From: Flavobacteriaceae bacterium
GTDB lineage: Bacteria > Bacteroidota > Bacteroidia > Flavobacteriales > Flavobacteriaceae
Length of the DNA: 64,000 bases
Direction: 5' to 3'
Assembly (NCBI GenBank): GCA_014075215.1
Contig: CP046177.1
Span: forward strand, 2,046,501-2,110,500
Made by a program: the position numbers and the translations under genes. Position 1 is the first letter of the stretch; every line of letters begins with the position of its first letter. Positions 23,189 to 32,956 of the stretch are shown piece after piece. The notes beneath the pieces were generated by a model, which was not told the origin of the DNA, ran no database searches, and worked only from the letters and a program-made list of their open reading frames with translations.

Positions 23189-24141
23189 GGTTGTTTGGGT
23201 ATATTTTCGAATTTCATATCACTTGGTATTGCCAAGATATGTGTGTAAATCTGCGTAGATTCTAAAGATGCATGTCCTAAAAAGGTGCTAATGTGTTCTA
23301 TAGCTGCACCTTGTTCTAATAAATGGGTTGCAATACTGTGTCGTAAACTATGAAGTGTAATATTTTTTTCTTGCAAATCTTTATTACCAGTTGCATCTAT
23401 GATGCACTTTAACCTGTTCGCAAAACTCATTCCTTGTAAACGTGTTCCTCTGTAATTTAAAAACAAAGCTTCGCTTTCTTTGTGATTTTTAAATTGGATT
23501 CTAAAATCAAAAATGTATTCTTCTAATATATTCAAACTATGCCTGTTTGCGGGTACTATCCGCTCTTTGTAGTTCTTTCCTTGTCGTACAAATAAACGTT
23601 GTTTATCAAATAGAATGTCATTGATATTTAAGTGTACAACTTCATTTCTACGCAAACCACAACTGTAAAAACAAACCAATAAAGCTTTATCTCTTTGTTG
23701 TAACTTTTCTTCTTCGTGACTAAATTCTGTTGCTTGGAATAATTGTTTGATTTCTTGTAAAGTACACACACTTAAACTGTCTCTATTGTTTTTTGTTTCG
23801 CTTTTTAAGTGAATATTAATTCCTTTGTGGTTGTGTTCTTTTAAATATTCTCTAAACTTGAATAAGGTTTGTTGATGCTTGTTTAAATAACCGTTACTTA
23901 ATCCGCCGTTTTTTCTTTGGTTTGGTCGTTCTTGTAAGTACTTATAATAATCGGTTACGTGTTGTGTTTGAATATGACCCAGTTCGTTGATATGATTGTT
24001 TTCCAGATAATAAAAAAACTCTTTTAAATGATTGGGTAAATTGTAAACGGTGGTTTCTGCATAGCCTAAAACATCTAACCACGCCTTAAAGGCAAGTAAT
24101 AATACTTTGTAACTGTGGTTTTGTAATTTTAATTTTTTCAC
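23170..24141 (-). CDS. Tyrosine recombinase 1, XerC/D-like (unit 2)
   Basis: 323 residues with complete catalytic set: Arg in CGLRRNEVVHL, Lys in VRQGKNYKERIV, H-x-x-R in LHSLRHSIATH, His in LGHASLES, Tyr in TQIYTHI. Paralogous to recombinase 1 of units 1 and 3 along its whole length, including YLNKHQQTLFKFREYL in the core-binding domain. It should be enzymatically active. The upstream ATPase of this unit is frameshifted at its 3' end. Confidence 0.92.
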   Translation of the reverse strand: MKKLKLQNHSYKVLLLAFKAWLDVLGYAETTVYNLPNHLKEFFYYLENNHINELGHIQTQHVTDYYKYLQERPNQRKNGGLSNGYLNKHQQTLFKFREYLKEHNHKGINIHLKSETKNNRDSLSVCTLQEIKQLFQATEFSHEEEKLQQRDKALLVCFYSCGLRRNEVVHLNINDILFDKQRLFVRQGKNYKERIVPANRHSLNILEEYIFDFRIQFKNHKESEALFLNYRGTRLQGMSFANRLKCIIDATGNKDLQEKNITLHSLRHSIATHLLEQGAAIEHISTFLGHASLESTQIYTHILAIPSDMKFENIPKQPWSKRK

Positions 24142-24241
24142 TTTTTTTAGTTGGGTATGTGTTTTTTAAGGTTTGGTAGCGAAGTGAGTTTAATTTGCTT
24201 TTATTCAGTTATTTAACTTCGCTATTTTATTGATGGCGAAC

Positions 24242-25784
24242 CTATGACGAAGTAGCGAGGTTTATTTGTGTGATGCAATTACCTAAAGCGTTTTTAATCA
24301 AGGTTTTTAATTCTTTATACTCATCAACATTTACAATCTCAAAATGATATAATTGTCCTTTTTTACCTTTCACTTTTTTGATGTAATCTTCTGCTAATAA
24401 TTGCTTGTTGTAACGTCTTAATGTGGTTTCTTTTACTCGTAGATTTTTACGTATTTCAGCATTATTAAAAGCAGTTTGATTATTCTTTTAGATAATTTTT
24501 AAGGCCTTCTAAATGGTTTCTTGTTGCTCCTGTAATGGTGTCACTCTTTCTTAATAAAACTTCTGTAATCAATTCGTTTGCTTCTTGTATATCTTCTATA
24601 GTGGTTTCTATATAAGCCCCCTCTAAATCTCCCCCATTAGGAGAGACTTTTTCATATTTAATTTCTCTTTGATATTGTTTATAAAATGTTATCGCTTCTA
24701 TAAATTGTAAATAATGACTGTTGGTTCTTCGTGGCTTAAATACTGCCGATGGCAGAGATAAATATTCTGCAAAAGGATTAATGACTTTGATGGGCTTTAA
24801 CACACGCTGTACGTTTTGTAGTTGGCTTTTGGCTTCTAGCTGTTCGCTTTCATCTATTTTGCCTGCACTTATTAAGCGTTGATAATTCATCACTTTAATA
24901 TCTTGTTCTGCAGACTCATCAATGTAGAGTAAGAAAGAACGATTGGAATTATCCTCGTAAATACTTTCTTGTGTGGTACAACCCGCAACAGACACAGGAC
25001 CTTCAACAGTCAAGTGAATGGTCTTGCTCTCGCCACGCGAGTCTTTATGAACAACTGTTTTGGTGATGCGTTTTTTAGATTGTAATTCTCTAAGTGGATA
25101 CAATACAGATTCTGCTCCGTCTAAATCTTCTATTAAAATGAGTTTGTGTTGTAATTCGGTTCTATTAAAATAGTAAAACGCATTGGCGGATAATACGGTA
25201 ATCTCTATTTTGTCTTCCTCTGGTATCAGTTCTGCTACCTTGCTTTGTAAATGGGTTTTTCCCGCTCCAGAACTTCCTAAACTAATACAGTGTAATGGGT
25301 TGTTTGTTTTTCTACTTGTAAATATTAAATACATTAATAATCTATTATCGACTTCGCCAATAACACCAGATTTACCAATTAATTCGTTGGTCTTTTCTAA
25401 CAGATTTTTAGATTGCAGAAATTTAATAGCTGCTTTTTCTTCTCTTGTTGTGAGCTGTTTTATAAATGGTTTGTGTGCTTCTGTTTTTGATTTTAGAAGT
25501 AAAAATCGGTAGTTTTCTAATTCATGAGTTAGTTCTTGGAGGCATCGCCTCACGATGCTTGTCCCAATTTCTAAGCGTTCTGCACATTTACGCACTAATT
25601 TTTCTACTAAATTATCGTTGTATAAATCGATGCTTTGTCTTAAAACAGTGTGTGCTTTTAGTTTTTGTATGGATAACGTTACTCTTAGGGTGTCTAATTT
25701 ATTGGTTTTTATCCCGCCTAAAATGTGGAGCTCTAATGCTTTTGTGGTGTAATTGTAGTTGTAAGAATTGGAAGTGTCTAACAT
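24242..25784 (-). pseudogene. P-loop ATPase of the Rhs module, frameshifted near the C-terminus (unit 2)
   Basis: The main frame (24480-25784, 434 residues) carries Walker A GSSGAGKTHL, Walker B LILIEDLDGA, and CTTQESIYEDNSNRSFLLYIDES, as in the 515-residue paralogues. It stops after GLKNYLKE. A plus-one frame continues with NNQTAFNNAEIRKNLRVKE, then TTLRRYNKQLLAEDYIKK and a strand, to a stop at 24242. That is the winged-helix-like part of the other copies. A one-base change around 24485 therefore removes the DNA-binding tail; the ATPase core itself is intact and could still be made. Confidence 0.8.
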
Positions 25785-25801
25785 TGTTAAAAAGTTTATT
25801 T

Positions 25802-25839
25802 TCTGACTTATTTATCACAAAACTAAAACATTTATCAGA
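25802..25839. promoter_or_regulatory. Operator-like inverted repeat over the ATPase promoter (unit 2)
   Basis: TCTGA..TTTAT at the left and ATTTATCAGA at the right, enclosing ATCACAAAACTA, which on the minus strand holds the -7-like box TAGTTTTG. The end motifs TCTGA/TCAGA and the central CACAAAACTA are shared with unit 1 (18908-18945), while the sequence between differs. Likely site of the divergent XRE protein. Confidence 0.55.
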
Positions 25840-25860
25840 TTTAAACAAGGCTTATTTGTC

Positions 25861-25891
25861 TTTGTTGTGATAATAATATCATATATATTTG
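25861..25891 (+). promoter_or_regulatory. Promoter of the XRE regulator (unit 2)
   Basis: TTTG (25861-25864), 19 bp, TATATTTG (25884-25891): a Bacteroidetes-type promoter about 40 bp upstream of the XRE start, equivalent to that of unit 1. Confidence 0.65.
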
Positions 25892-25932
25892 CTTAAACCT
25901 TATTATATATAGCATTTTAAAGACTTTTAAGT

Positions 25933-26259
25933 ATGAATTTAGCAGGACAATTATCTAAGTTACGTAAGCATAAAAAATTATCTCAAAATGATTTGGGTAA
26001 AAAAGCAGGTACTTCTGGAGATCTTATCGGACGTTATGAAAGAAACGAAGTAAAACCATCGATTGAAGTGGCTTCTAAAATTGCAGATGTACTTGAAGTC
26101 TCGCTAGATTTATTAATTGGTAAAACTACTGTAGAAGTTGACCATAGTATCTTAAAACGTGTTTTAGAAGTACAACAGATGGAACAAGTGGATAAAAACC
26201 ATATTCTTTATACTTTAGATGCTCTTATTAAAGCGACTAAACTTAAATCTATTGCATAA
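25933..26259 (+). CDS. XRE-family transcriptional regulator (unit 2)
   Basis: 108 residues; Cro/CI helix-turn-helix at about 6-62 (LSKLRKHKKLSQNDLGKKAG, SGDLIGRYERNEVKPSIEVA, LDLLIGK) with a short C-terminal helical tail. Divergent from the ATPase-recombinase operon and convergent with the immunity gene, as in units 1 and 3. Probably controls the shared promoter region through the inverted repeat at 25802-25839. Confidence 0.88.
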   Translation: MNLAGQLSKLRKHKKLSQNDLGKKAGTSGDLIGRYERNEVKPSIEVASKIADVLEVSLDLLIGKTTVEVDHSILKRVLEVQQMEQVDKNHILYTLDALIKATKLKSIA

Positions 26260-26261
26260 AA

Positions 26262-26293
26262 AAACTACCCCTAATTTAGCTTAGAGGTAGTTT
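26262..26293. terminator. Terminator behind the XRE gene (unit 2)
   Basis: AAACTACC (26262-26269) pairs with GGTAGTTT (26286-26293), extended by CCTAA/TTAG, followed by TTCTTTTATTT. The remaining 216 bp to 26509 hold an AGTACTTGT/ACAAGTACT inverted repeat and no gene. Confidence 0.75.
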
Positions 26294-26509
26294 CTTTTAT
26301 TTGCCGATAAGTACTTGTTTAAAATAGCAAGCGGAATAAACCCTAGTTTTACAAGTACTAACAAATTTTATTGCTTCAAAAAACTAGAATACACCTCTTT
26401 TATAAGGGTTTAATGTTTTTGTAAATTGCTAACAATCAATAACAAACTTCGTTTGTTTTTCATAAGCACCCGTTTGAACCATTACCCAATTAAGGCTCTT
26501 TACATTTTT

Positions 26510-27001
26510 TTAGGATATTTCTATATCATCTAAATAAGAAAGGATGTAAGACTTTTTATAACTATCATCTTCTTTTAATAAAATTATTTTCAGCTGTTTT
26601 AATTGCTCAATATTCAAAACACCACATTGAACATACAAGTAGAAATGTGGAAGGTAAAAGTTGTCTCTATTTATATAGTTATGCATATTCTCTTTATGAG
26701 AACATTCAGAATATGTACTTAAATCATCTATATATACTTTCCAAAATTGTAATTCTTCATTATTAGGGTAATTTTTAAAAGCATCATTAAATAATTTTTC
26801 TATTTCCGTTGTAAAATTTGATATCTCATTTTCTGTAAATATTTTTTCTGTTACACAAAATGATTCAAGACCATAATCAAAAGAAATATTCCAAAAAAGA
26901 AGAATTAAATTTATGTAATCATTTTCAGAATGATTCTTAAAACTTATGTTATTTCGGTATAAATCAACAGATTCTTTTATATTAATTTCTTCTAACATCA
27001 T
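26510..27001 (-). CDS. Putative immunity protein of the unit 2 Rhs toxin
   Basis: 163 residues, acidic, no signal peptide, so it should act in the cytoplasm. The sequence is helical and aromatic-rich (NLILLFWNISFDYGLESFC, LQFWKVYIDDLSTY) and is not a family I can name. The start overlaps the toxin stop by 4 bp (ATGA), the standard coupling of a toxin-immunity pair. A cytoplasmic immunity protein implies a toxin with an intracellular target, unlike the cell-wall toxin of units 1 and 3. Confidence 0.7.
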   Translation of the reverse strand: MMLEEINIKESVDLYRNNISFKNHSENDYINLILLFWNISFDYGLESFCVTEKIFTENEISNFTTEIEKLFNDAFKNYPNNEELQFWKVYIDDLSTYSECSHKENMHNYINRDNFYLPHFYLYVQCGVLNIEQLKQLKIILLKEDDSYKKSYILSYLDDIEIS

Positions 27002-27891
27002 TTTGGTATTGAATTAACCCCTGCATTTGTAATTTTTCCACCTATAGTTTCTACCCATACTTGTTTTCCACTTCTAAAAGTTTTGTGAAAGGTTTCAACA
27101 CCTGCTTTAATTTTATGTGCGTTGGTGGTTTTTACTAAATTATTACTGTTTGAAGCAACATTTTTAAATAAATTTAAAAATCTATTTTGAGATTGTACTG
27201 TTTTAGGATTAACGTGTCCAGCTGAATTCCTAAATATGTGTTTGAGAGCATTAGGATTTCGTAAGAATTTCAATAAATTAAGAGCTCCTTTACCTCCTAT
27301 TAAATCCATTGCCCCAACACCATACGTAGGCTCAACAACTTTTAACTGCACATATTGTGGTTCGAATCCTGTAAATTCATACTTCTCTGCAAACCTCTTA
27401 ACATCCTGATAATGAGCCCAACCTTTATCCATAAATTGGAACCTCTCATAATTGGTAAGATTACTAAATGATGTTCCTCCATTTGCAAAAATTTCACTTT
27501 GGCTCATTCCTTGAGTAAAATCACCATCATAAATGATAGCTTCTCCTTCCCAACCATATTCGTCAAAACCTCTAAAAGTACCATCAGAACCATAAATAGG
27601 ATTTTCTTCTGTACTTCCACCATCTGGGTCAATAAGTCTAATTGGATTATTTCCCATTCCTAAATAAGGACTAGCAAATTCATGTTTAGGATCCGTAGTC
27701 AACCACCTACCAATTCTACTATCCCAAAGCCTTAATTGAAACGCCTCCTTCCCGGTCTCAGAGTCTTTTTCCTGCCCTTGAAAACTGTATCTGTACGAAC
27801 TTAACACATTTTTAGAAGCAGTTTTGTCATTTTTACTATGAACTACTTTTAAAAAAATTGAGTTTTTATATGTAAGCTGTTTGCATCCCAT
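26998..27891 (-). CDS. Orphan Rhs tip with unidentified C-terminal toxin (unit 2)
   Basis: 297 residues. After an odd leader of about 32 residues the Rhs core follows: YRYSFQGQEKDSETGKEAFQ, LRLWDSRIGRWLTTDP, YLGMGNNPIRLIDPDGG. The tip includes a linker (EYGWEGEAIIYDGDFTQGMS) and a compact end (about 220-297) with FRNSAGHVNPKTVQSQNRFL, ETFHKTFRSGKQVWVETIGG and NAGVNSIPK. Similar endings occur in Rhs-type polymorphic toxins, but I cannot name the activity. The large Rhs shell is absent. The gene starts directly after structured non-coding region B and is coupled to its immunity gene. Confidence 0.75.
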   Translation of the reverse strand: MGCKQLTYKNSIFLKVVHSKNDKTASKNVLSSYRYSFQGQEKDSETGKEAFQLRLWDSRIGRWLTTDPKHEFASPYLGMGNNPIRLIDPDGGSTEENPIYGSDGTFRGFDEYGWEGEAIIYDGDFTQGMSQSEIFANGGTSFSNLTNYERFQFMDKGWAHYQDVKRFAEKYEFTGFEPQYVQLKVVEPTYGVGAMDLIGGKGALNLLKFLRNPNALKHIFRNSAGHVNPKTVQSQNRFLNLFKNVASNSNNLVKTTNAHKIKAGVETFHKTFRSGKQVWVETIGGKITNAGVNSIPK

Positions 27892-27999
27892 TTGAACTTA
27901 CAATATATAAACTTCTAATGAATTCCACGCTCCAAAAATCCAGTATTTTCGTATCTCAAAAACCTCTGTATTTTCTCCGCTTCCTTTTCCTCGATATTG

Positions 28000-28685
28000 T
28001 AACATAAAACGGGTTATAATACAGTCGCTTAAATCCTTACTTCGCCCAAACTGTAAGTTATAACCAGTTTTATGTTAAATACTCCCTTTCTCATTTCTTC
28101 CATCGCTTTTGCTTACTCGGACGAAGACTAACGCCTTTCAGTTGTTTCATTTTAAAACTTGTCGATTTTCCTCGCTCCAACATCCTCTAAATCGGCAAGT
28201 TTTAAAACGTTTTATTTTTGGTGGAAAAAGAGGTGGCTGATGCGTGGATTTTCCACCAAAAATAAAATGACTTGTTTTTCACACAGTTTGCGATAGCAAA
28301 AAATTAAATAGCATTCGTAGTGCGTGAGCGTTGGAAGTAGCGTAGGCATTGGCAGAAGTGGCTGCAAAAAGCGTGGGCGATGCTGGCTATTTTACATAAT
28401 TTACATTATAACTACGGCTTTGGTTTTTCGAGCGTTGGCGGATGTTGGCAGTATTATAATGCCAATTATGTAACTTAGCTTGGGGTAATTTTTATGGCAG
28501 ATTTTTTGTTTTTGAGCGTTGGCACAGCTTTTTGTGATTGTGAGGAACGAGCAACTTACAAAGTGCTGTTTGTGTGTTGGCTTACAAAAACTGTGACTTA
28601 AAAATTATTTTGGCGGTGGCGAGCGGAACAAAACAAAAAGCAGAGGATTTTGAGGAACGAAAAAACTGGATTTTGTTTTGTGGGG
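28000..28685. other. Structured non-coding region B (series of long inverted repeats)
   Basis: Counterpart of region A. Inverted repeats: 28000-28019 with 28058-28077 (19 of 20); 28150-28168 with 28189-28207 (18 of 19, the odd pair a G-T); 28210-28228 with 28249-28267 (19 of 19); 28395-28411 with 28454-28470 (15 of 17); 28486-28494 with 28599-28607 (9 of 9), enclosing 28524-28535 with 28558-28569 (10 of 12); 28628-28638 with 28671-28681 (11 of 11). The second stem is TTTTAAAACTTGTCGATTT here against TTCCGATAATAGTTGAAAA in A, while the loops stay alike. It starts 3 bp from the ORF6N stop and ends near the Rhs tip start. No coding frame is supported. Confidence 0.75.
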
Positions 28686-28688
28686 ATT

Positions 28689-29234
28689 TTACTTTCTATC
28701 TTTTTTATAACCTATTTGAGTTCGTGGTTTTTCGTTTTCTTTCTTATCTGTTAATTCATCTAAATAATTAAAAACTAATTCAATATTCTTACTGTGATTT
28801 GTTAGCTTCTTTTTGATTTCTTCAATGTCAAGTTTTAAATTTAGATTGTCTATGATTGCTTCTCGCATTTCAATAAAAATCTCTATTATTTTAACACTCA
28901 TTGTTGTTGCTCGTTCACTTCTTAAAACATTTGCAAGCATCATTACTCCGTGTTCTGTAAATACTTTTGGTAAAAATGACGAGAATTTTAAGTTTTTAAG
29001 GTGGTTGCAATTTGCAACCACCTCTTTTTTTTCTGCTTCTGTAAGTTCAAACATAAAGTTAGAAGGAAAACGATTTATATTTCTATTTACTTGCTGATTT
29101 AATCTTTTTGTAGTTACTCCATAAAGTTCTGCAATATCACTATCTATCATTACTTTATAATCTCTAATTAGTAATATTCTACTTGCTATTAATTCGTTTG
29201 GAACTAATGGTTTTCCGTTATTATTTTCGCTCAT
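28689..29234 (-). CDS. ORF6N-domain DNA-binding protein (intact, unit 3)
   Basis: 181 residues. Residues about 14-100 form the ORF6N/KilA-like domain (NELIASRILLIRDYKVMIDS, ELYGVTTKRLNQQVNRN, FTEHGVMMLANVLRSERA). A helical middle (MSVKIIEIFIEMREAIIDN) and a charged tail ending TQIGYKKDRK follow. Such proteins come from phages and mobile elements and bind DNA; the target is unknown. It sits in the accessory slot behind the recombinase pair, 77 bp after recombinase 2, where unit 2 has a PIN toxin-antitoxin pair. Two related 23-bp palindromes, upstream and inside the gene, may be its binding sites. Confidence 0.85.
   Translation of the reverse strand: MSENNNGKPLVPNELIASRILLIRDYKVMIDSDIAELYGVTTKRLNQQVNRNINRFPSNFMFELTEAEKKEVVANCNHLKNLKFSSFLPKVFTEHGVMMLANVLRSERATTMSVKIIEIFIEMREAIIDNLNLKLDIEEIKKKLTNHSKNIELVFNYLDELTDKKENEKPRTQIGYKKDRK
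29000..29022. promoter_or_regulatory. 23-bp palindrome inside the ORF6N gene (unit 3)
   Basis: Same site as 15079-15101: half-site GGTGGTTGCAA, perfect palindrome, in the coding sequence. Confidence 0.4.
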
Positions 29235-29275
29235 TTTATACTATAATTTCTGTTTGTAAAAATAGGTTTTTATTT

Positions 29276-29298
29276 GGAGGTCACAATTTGTGACCTCC
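29276..29298. promoter_or_regulatory. 23-bp palindrome upstream of ORF6N (unit 3)
   Basis: Same site as 15355-15377: half-site GGAGGTCACAA, perfect palindrome, 42 bp ahead of the ORF6N start. Confidence 0.5.
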
Positions 29299-29311
29299 AA
29301 AAGTGCGATAC

Positions 29312-30229
29312 CTAAATCATAGGATGATATTTATCTATATCACTTTGTAAATCTTCTAATTTATTGACTAAATAAGTTTCTGTACTGCTTATATGTTTGT
29401 GTCCTGCCATATATTGAACTTGTCGTAAATTGTATATTCCCAACCAATGTGTTATTACTGAAGCACGTATTTGTCTAAAGTTTTGGAACTTTTTATTTTG
29501 CTTTCGTAATGTTTCTGCAAAACGTTTCCAGTTATCGTTTCCGAAGTTACTTTTTCCTTTGCTTATAAATAATTGATTACTTTCTTTATTGGATAGTTTT
29601 AAGAGTTCTAATCGTGTTTTTAGTTGGTATTCCATCAAGTCCATTATTTGATATGATTTTAATTCTAAACTTCTTTCTGCTCCTTTTTTATCGCCTTGTA
29701 TATAGATTTTTCCTTCTCGTAATTGCAAACCTTTTAAAGTAAGTGTATCTATTTCTTTAGTGGTTAATCCTTGATAAATCAATAATCCTAATGCTACTTT
29801 ATTTCGTTTTCGTGTGAGTAAATGTACTTGCCACCAATTTCTATTATTTCGCTTGTCATCTTCATTTGGGACTTGATAATCATTGTACAACTTTTCTAAT
29901 GCTATTAGTGTAAATATATCGTGTAATTTCTTGGTGTGTGTTCCTCTTAATTTTATATGTTTTGCAGGATTGTTAATGCGTTTATTGTGTAATATTTGCC
30001 AATTAAAATAATGTTTTAGAGCAATTAAATTATGACTTCTTGTAGCATTACATAATCCTTTCTTTTGTAAATAATATAAGTATGCTGTGAGTTCTTTTGT
30101 AGTTGTATTTTCTACTTCTGTATTGTCTTTATCTAACCAACTTATAAAATTTAATACTTTGGTATTGTAGCGTTTAATAGTGGTACTGCTTAATTCTTTA
30201 CTTTCTAAAAATTGTTTAAAGCTGTTCAT
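29312..30229 (-). CDS. Tyrosine recombinase 2, atypical active site (unit 3)
   Basis: Identical to the 305-residue protein at 15391-16308: Thr156 in place of the first catalytic Arg, Arg252 in place of the His of H-x-x-R, Tyr286 kept. It overlaps recombinase 1 by 14 bp. Because the flanking ORF6N gene and non-coding region are intact here, this unit is the most complete one in the window. Confidence 0.85.
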   Translation of the reverse strand: MNSFKQFLESKELSSTTIKRYNTKVLNFISWLDKDNTEVENTTTKELTAYLYYLQKKGLCNATRSHNLIALKHYFNWQILHNKRINNPAKHIKLRGTHTKKLHDIFTLIALEKLYNDYQVPNEDDKRNNRNWWQVHLLTRKRNKVALGLLIYQGLTTKEIDTLTLKGLQLREGKIYIQGDKKGAERSLELKSYQIMDLMEYQLKTRLELLKLSNKESNQLFISKGKSNFGNDNWKRFAETLRKQNKKFQNFRQIRASVITHWLGIYNLRQVQYMAGHKHISSTETYLVNKLEDLQSDIDKYHPMI

Positions 30230-31157
30230 TGTTTTGGTCTATTAAGTGCGTGTAAATCTGTGTACTTTCTAAACTACTATGTCCTAAAAAGCGACTGATT
30301 TTATTTAATGGCATTCCTGCTTGCAATAAATGAGTAGCAATACTATGGCGTAAATTATGAAGCGTTAAATGTTTGTTCTGTAATTCTATATTATCTACTT
30401 GTAATTGCAGTAATTTTAATCGTGTATATAAAGTTCCTCCAGTCATTGGTTTTGAAGTAACACCAATAAACAAACGACTTTCTTTTTTGCTTTTTGCCAA
30501 TATTGGTCTGTAATCATAAATGTATTCTTCTAATATTTTTGCACTCTGTTTACTAAATGGTACAAAACGTTCTTTGTAGTTTTTACCTTTTCTAACGTGT
30601 AAAATACGTCTGTCTAAATTGATGTCATTTAGCTCCAAATGAGTTCCTTCATTTCTTCGTAATCCACAACCATAAAAAACGGTTAAAATGGCTCTATCTC
30701 TTGCTTGTAATATTTCTTGTCGTTGGTTCTCGGTATCTCTATAGGTTACTTTATAAAGTAGTTGTATATCTTCTTTTGATAGTACGGTGATGTCTTTGGT
30801 ATTGAGTTTTAATAAAGGTATTCCAAGATTCGGAACATTACGAACGCCTTTATGATGTAAGTACTCTAAAAACTTTTCGATAGCCTGTAAATGCTTGTTG
30901 ATGTAATTATTACTTAATCCGCCACCACGTCTTAAATTGCTTCTGTTATAGATGTAATTGTAATAGTTTTTAATATGTTGATGTTGTAAATTATGGATAT
31001 GATTTATTCTGTTGTTTTCCAAGAAGTGTAAAAATTCTCTAACGATATTCGGCATATTGTAAACACTCATTGGGTTGTAACCTAAAATATCCAACCATTC
31101 TTTAAAACCGATTTCTAAATGTTGGTAACTGCTATTTTTTAAGATTAAATTTTTCAT
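30216..31157 (-). CDS. Tyrosine recombinase 1, XerC/D-like (unit 3)
   Basis: Identical to the 313-residue protein at 16295-17236, with the complete Arg-Lys-His-Arg-His-Tyr active site (Arg167, Lys190, His267, Arg270, His293, Tyr302). Second gene of the ATPase-recombinase operon of unit 3. Confidence 0.92.
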   Translation of the reverse strand: MKNLILKNSSYQHLEIGFKEWLDILGYNPMSVYNMPNIVREFLHFLENNRINHIHNLQHQHIKNYYNYIYNRSNLRRGGGLSNNYINKHLQAIEKFLEYLHHKGVRNVPNLGIPLLKLNTKDITVLSKEDIQLLYKVTYRDTENQRQEILQARDRAILTVFYGCGLRRNEGTHLELNDINLDRRILHVRKGKNYKERFVPFSKQSAKILEEYIYDYRPILAKSKKESRLFIGVTSKPMTGGTLYTRLKLLQLQVDNIELQNKHLTLHNLRHSIATHLLQAGMPLNKISRFLGHSSLESTQIYTHLIDQNNEQL

Positions 31158-31263
31158 CCCTTATGTCCATTTTTTAGATTTCTTGCGATTTAGATTTAAC
31201 TGATTGATTTTGTGTGTGATATTTCGCAAAAAAGACACTTGCGAGTTATTTGCGACTTGCGTT

Positions 31264-32811
31264 TTATTTCTTCTTTATTTTCTGTAAAGCCTTGTCTAAT
31301 ACGGTTTCTATATCTTTTTGTAGCTTATCGTAATCTTTAGTTATTAGCAATTCAAACGTATAACTTCTTGTCTTTTTATTAGTATTTCGCTTGATGTAAC
31401 CTAACAGTTGTAATTGCTTATTGTAATTCCGTAATGTACTTTCTTTGATACGTAATTGTGTTCTTATTTCTAATCCTGTAAAGTCAGAGCCTGACACGCC
31501 TTTTTTTCTTTTTCTTTCTTTTAAATACGTTTTTAGCAACTCTAAATAGTTTCTCGTTGCTCCATTGAGTTCATCACTCTTTCGTAATAAGGTTTCTTTT
31601 AAAAGTTGGTTGGCTATTTCAATATCTTGTATAGTTACTTCTATATATTCTTCGCCTGTTTCTGTATCGTATTTCTTTTCTCTTTGTAGTTGATAATAAT
31701 AGGTTACAGCTTCTATAAATTGTAAATAATGTGAGTTCGTTCTACGGGGTTTAAATACAGATTGTGGTAGTTTTAAATGCTCTGCAAACGGATTAATAAT
31801 TCTAATGGGTTTTAAAAAGCGTTGTACATTTTGTAAAAATTCTTGTATTTCTCTTTGTTTGTGTGTATCTATTTTTCCAGCAGATACTCGACGTTGGTAT
31901 TCCATTATGAGTTCGTCTTGTGCTTTACTTTCGTCCAAGTAGAGTAGGAAGCTCCTGTTTGCATTGTCCTCATAAATTTGCTCCTTTGTGGTGCATCCTG
32001 CTACACAAACAGGACCTTCAACAATTAAATGTATGGTTTTGGTTTTTCCGTTGCTGTCTTTTCTAACTATGGTTTTTACAATTCGCTTTTTAGTTTGTAG
32101 TTCTCGTAACGGATAAAGCGCATTTAATAATCCGTCTAAATCTTCAATAACAATGACTTTGTATTTTAAATCTGTTTTACCAAAATAATAAAAGGCATTA
32201 TCACTTAAAGTGGTAATGTTTATAATATCTTCTTGTGGTATGCACTCACTTATTTTTTCTTGTAAATGGGTTTTTCCCGTTCCCGAAGCTCCAAAACTTA
32301 TAACGTGTAAAGGTTGTTCTTGCTTACGTTTTGTCATTATTAAATACATTATTTGACGATTTACCACTTCGCCAATAACTCCAGATTGTTCTATTAGCTT
32401 GTCTGTATTTTCTAATAGGTTTGGGTCGAGTAAAAAATCTTTTACTGTTTTTTCCTCTTTTGTTGTAAGCTGTTTTACTTTGGGTTTTAAATTCTCTGTT
32501 TGTTCTTTTATCTTTTCAAGTCTGTATTTTTCCAGTTCTTCTGTAAGCTCTGATAATGAAGCTGCTATTATTGACGTGCCTATTTCTAACTTTTCTGCAA
32601 TCCTTCTTATAAATTTCTCTAATTGTGTATCGTTGTATAAATCTAAATTATGTCTTACTGGTGGTCTGCTACTTTCTTGTAACTGTACTTTTATGGTTAC
32701 TCGCATTCTGTCTAATCCCTCTAACTTTATACCTCCTAAAATTGTGAGTTGTAAAATATCATTCTCGTAAATTAATTGGTCTGGGTTGTCTGCGTTAAAG
32801 TTTGTAGCCAT
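31264..32811 (-). CDS. P-loop ATPase with winged-helix-like tail (unit 3)
   Basis: Identical to the 515-residue ATPase at 17343-18890: Walker A at about 174-183, Walker B at about 220-228, and a C-terminal winged-helix-like part. It heads the recombinase operon. The 106-bp gap to recombinase 1 has three TTGCGA motifs and no gene. Confidence 0.8.
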   Translation of the reverse strand: MATNFNADNPDQLIYENDILQLTILGGIKLEGLDRMRVTIKVQLQESSRPPVRHNLDLYNDTQLEKFIRRIAEKLEIGTSIIAASLSELTEELEKYRLEKIKEQTENLKPKVKQLTTKEEKTVKDFLLDPNLLENTDKLIEQSGVIGEVVNRQIMYLIMTKRKQEQPLHVISFGASGTGKTHLQEKISECIPQEDIINITTLSDNAFYYFGKTDLKYKVIVIEDLDGLLNALYPLRELQTKKRIVKTIVRKDSNGKTKTIHLIVEGPVCVAGCTTKEQIYEDNANRSFLLYLDESKAQDELIMEYQRRVSAGKIDTHKQREIQEFLQNVQRFLKPIRIINPFAEHLKLPQSVFKPRRTNSHYLQFIEAVTYYYQLQREKKYDTETGEEYIEVTIQDIEIANQLLKETLLRKSDELNGATRNYLELLKTYLKERKRKKGVSGSDFTGLEIRTQLRIKESTLRNYNKQLQLLGYIKRNTNKKTRSYTFELLITKDYDKLQKDIETVLDKALQKIKKK

Positions 32812-32828
32812 TGTTAATAATTTTATTT

Positions 32829-32866
32829 TCTGAATGATTATTCACAAAACTATATAATTATTCAGA
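32829..32866. promoter_or_regulatory. Operator-like inverted repeat (unit 3)
   Basis: Same as 18908-18945: TCTGAATGATTA and TAATTATTCAGA around the -7-like TAGTTTTG of the minus-strand operon. Confidence 0.6.
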
Positions 32867-32886
32867 CACAAACAAGAACTAAACCA

Positions 32887-32918
32887 TTTGTTTCTGATGT
32901 TTACTTCATATATATTTG
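32887..32918 (+). promoter_or_regulatory. Promoter of the XRE regulator (unit 3)
   Basis: TTTG, 20 bp, TATATTTG, the same as in unit 1. Confidence 0.65.
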
Positions 32919-32956
32919 TCCTTTATAGCTTTTACACCCTGTAAAACTGAACAATA

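Noticed and set aside
20900..28685. CRISPR array
   Set aside because: The repeats are inverted pairs with unique stems, not equally spaced direct repeats, and no cas gene is nearby.
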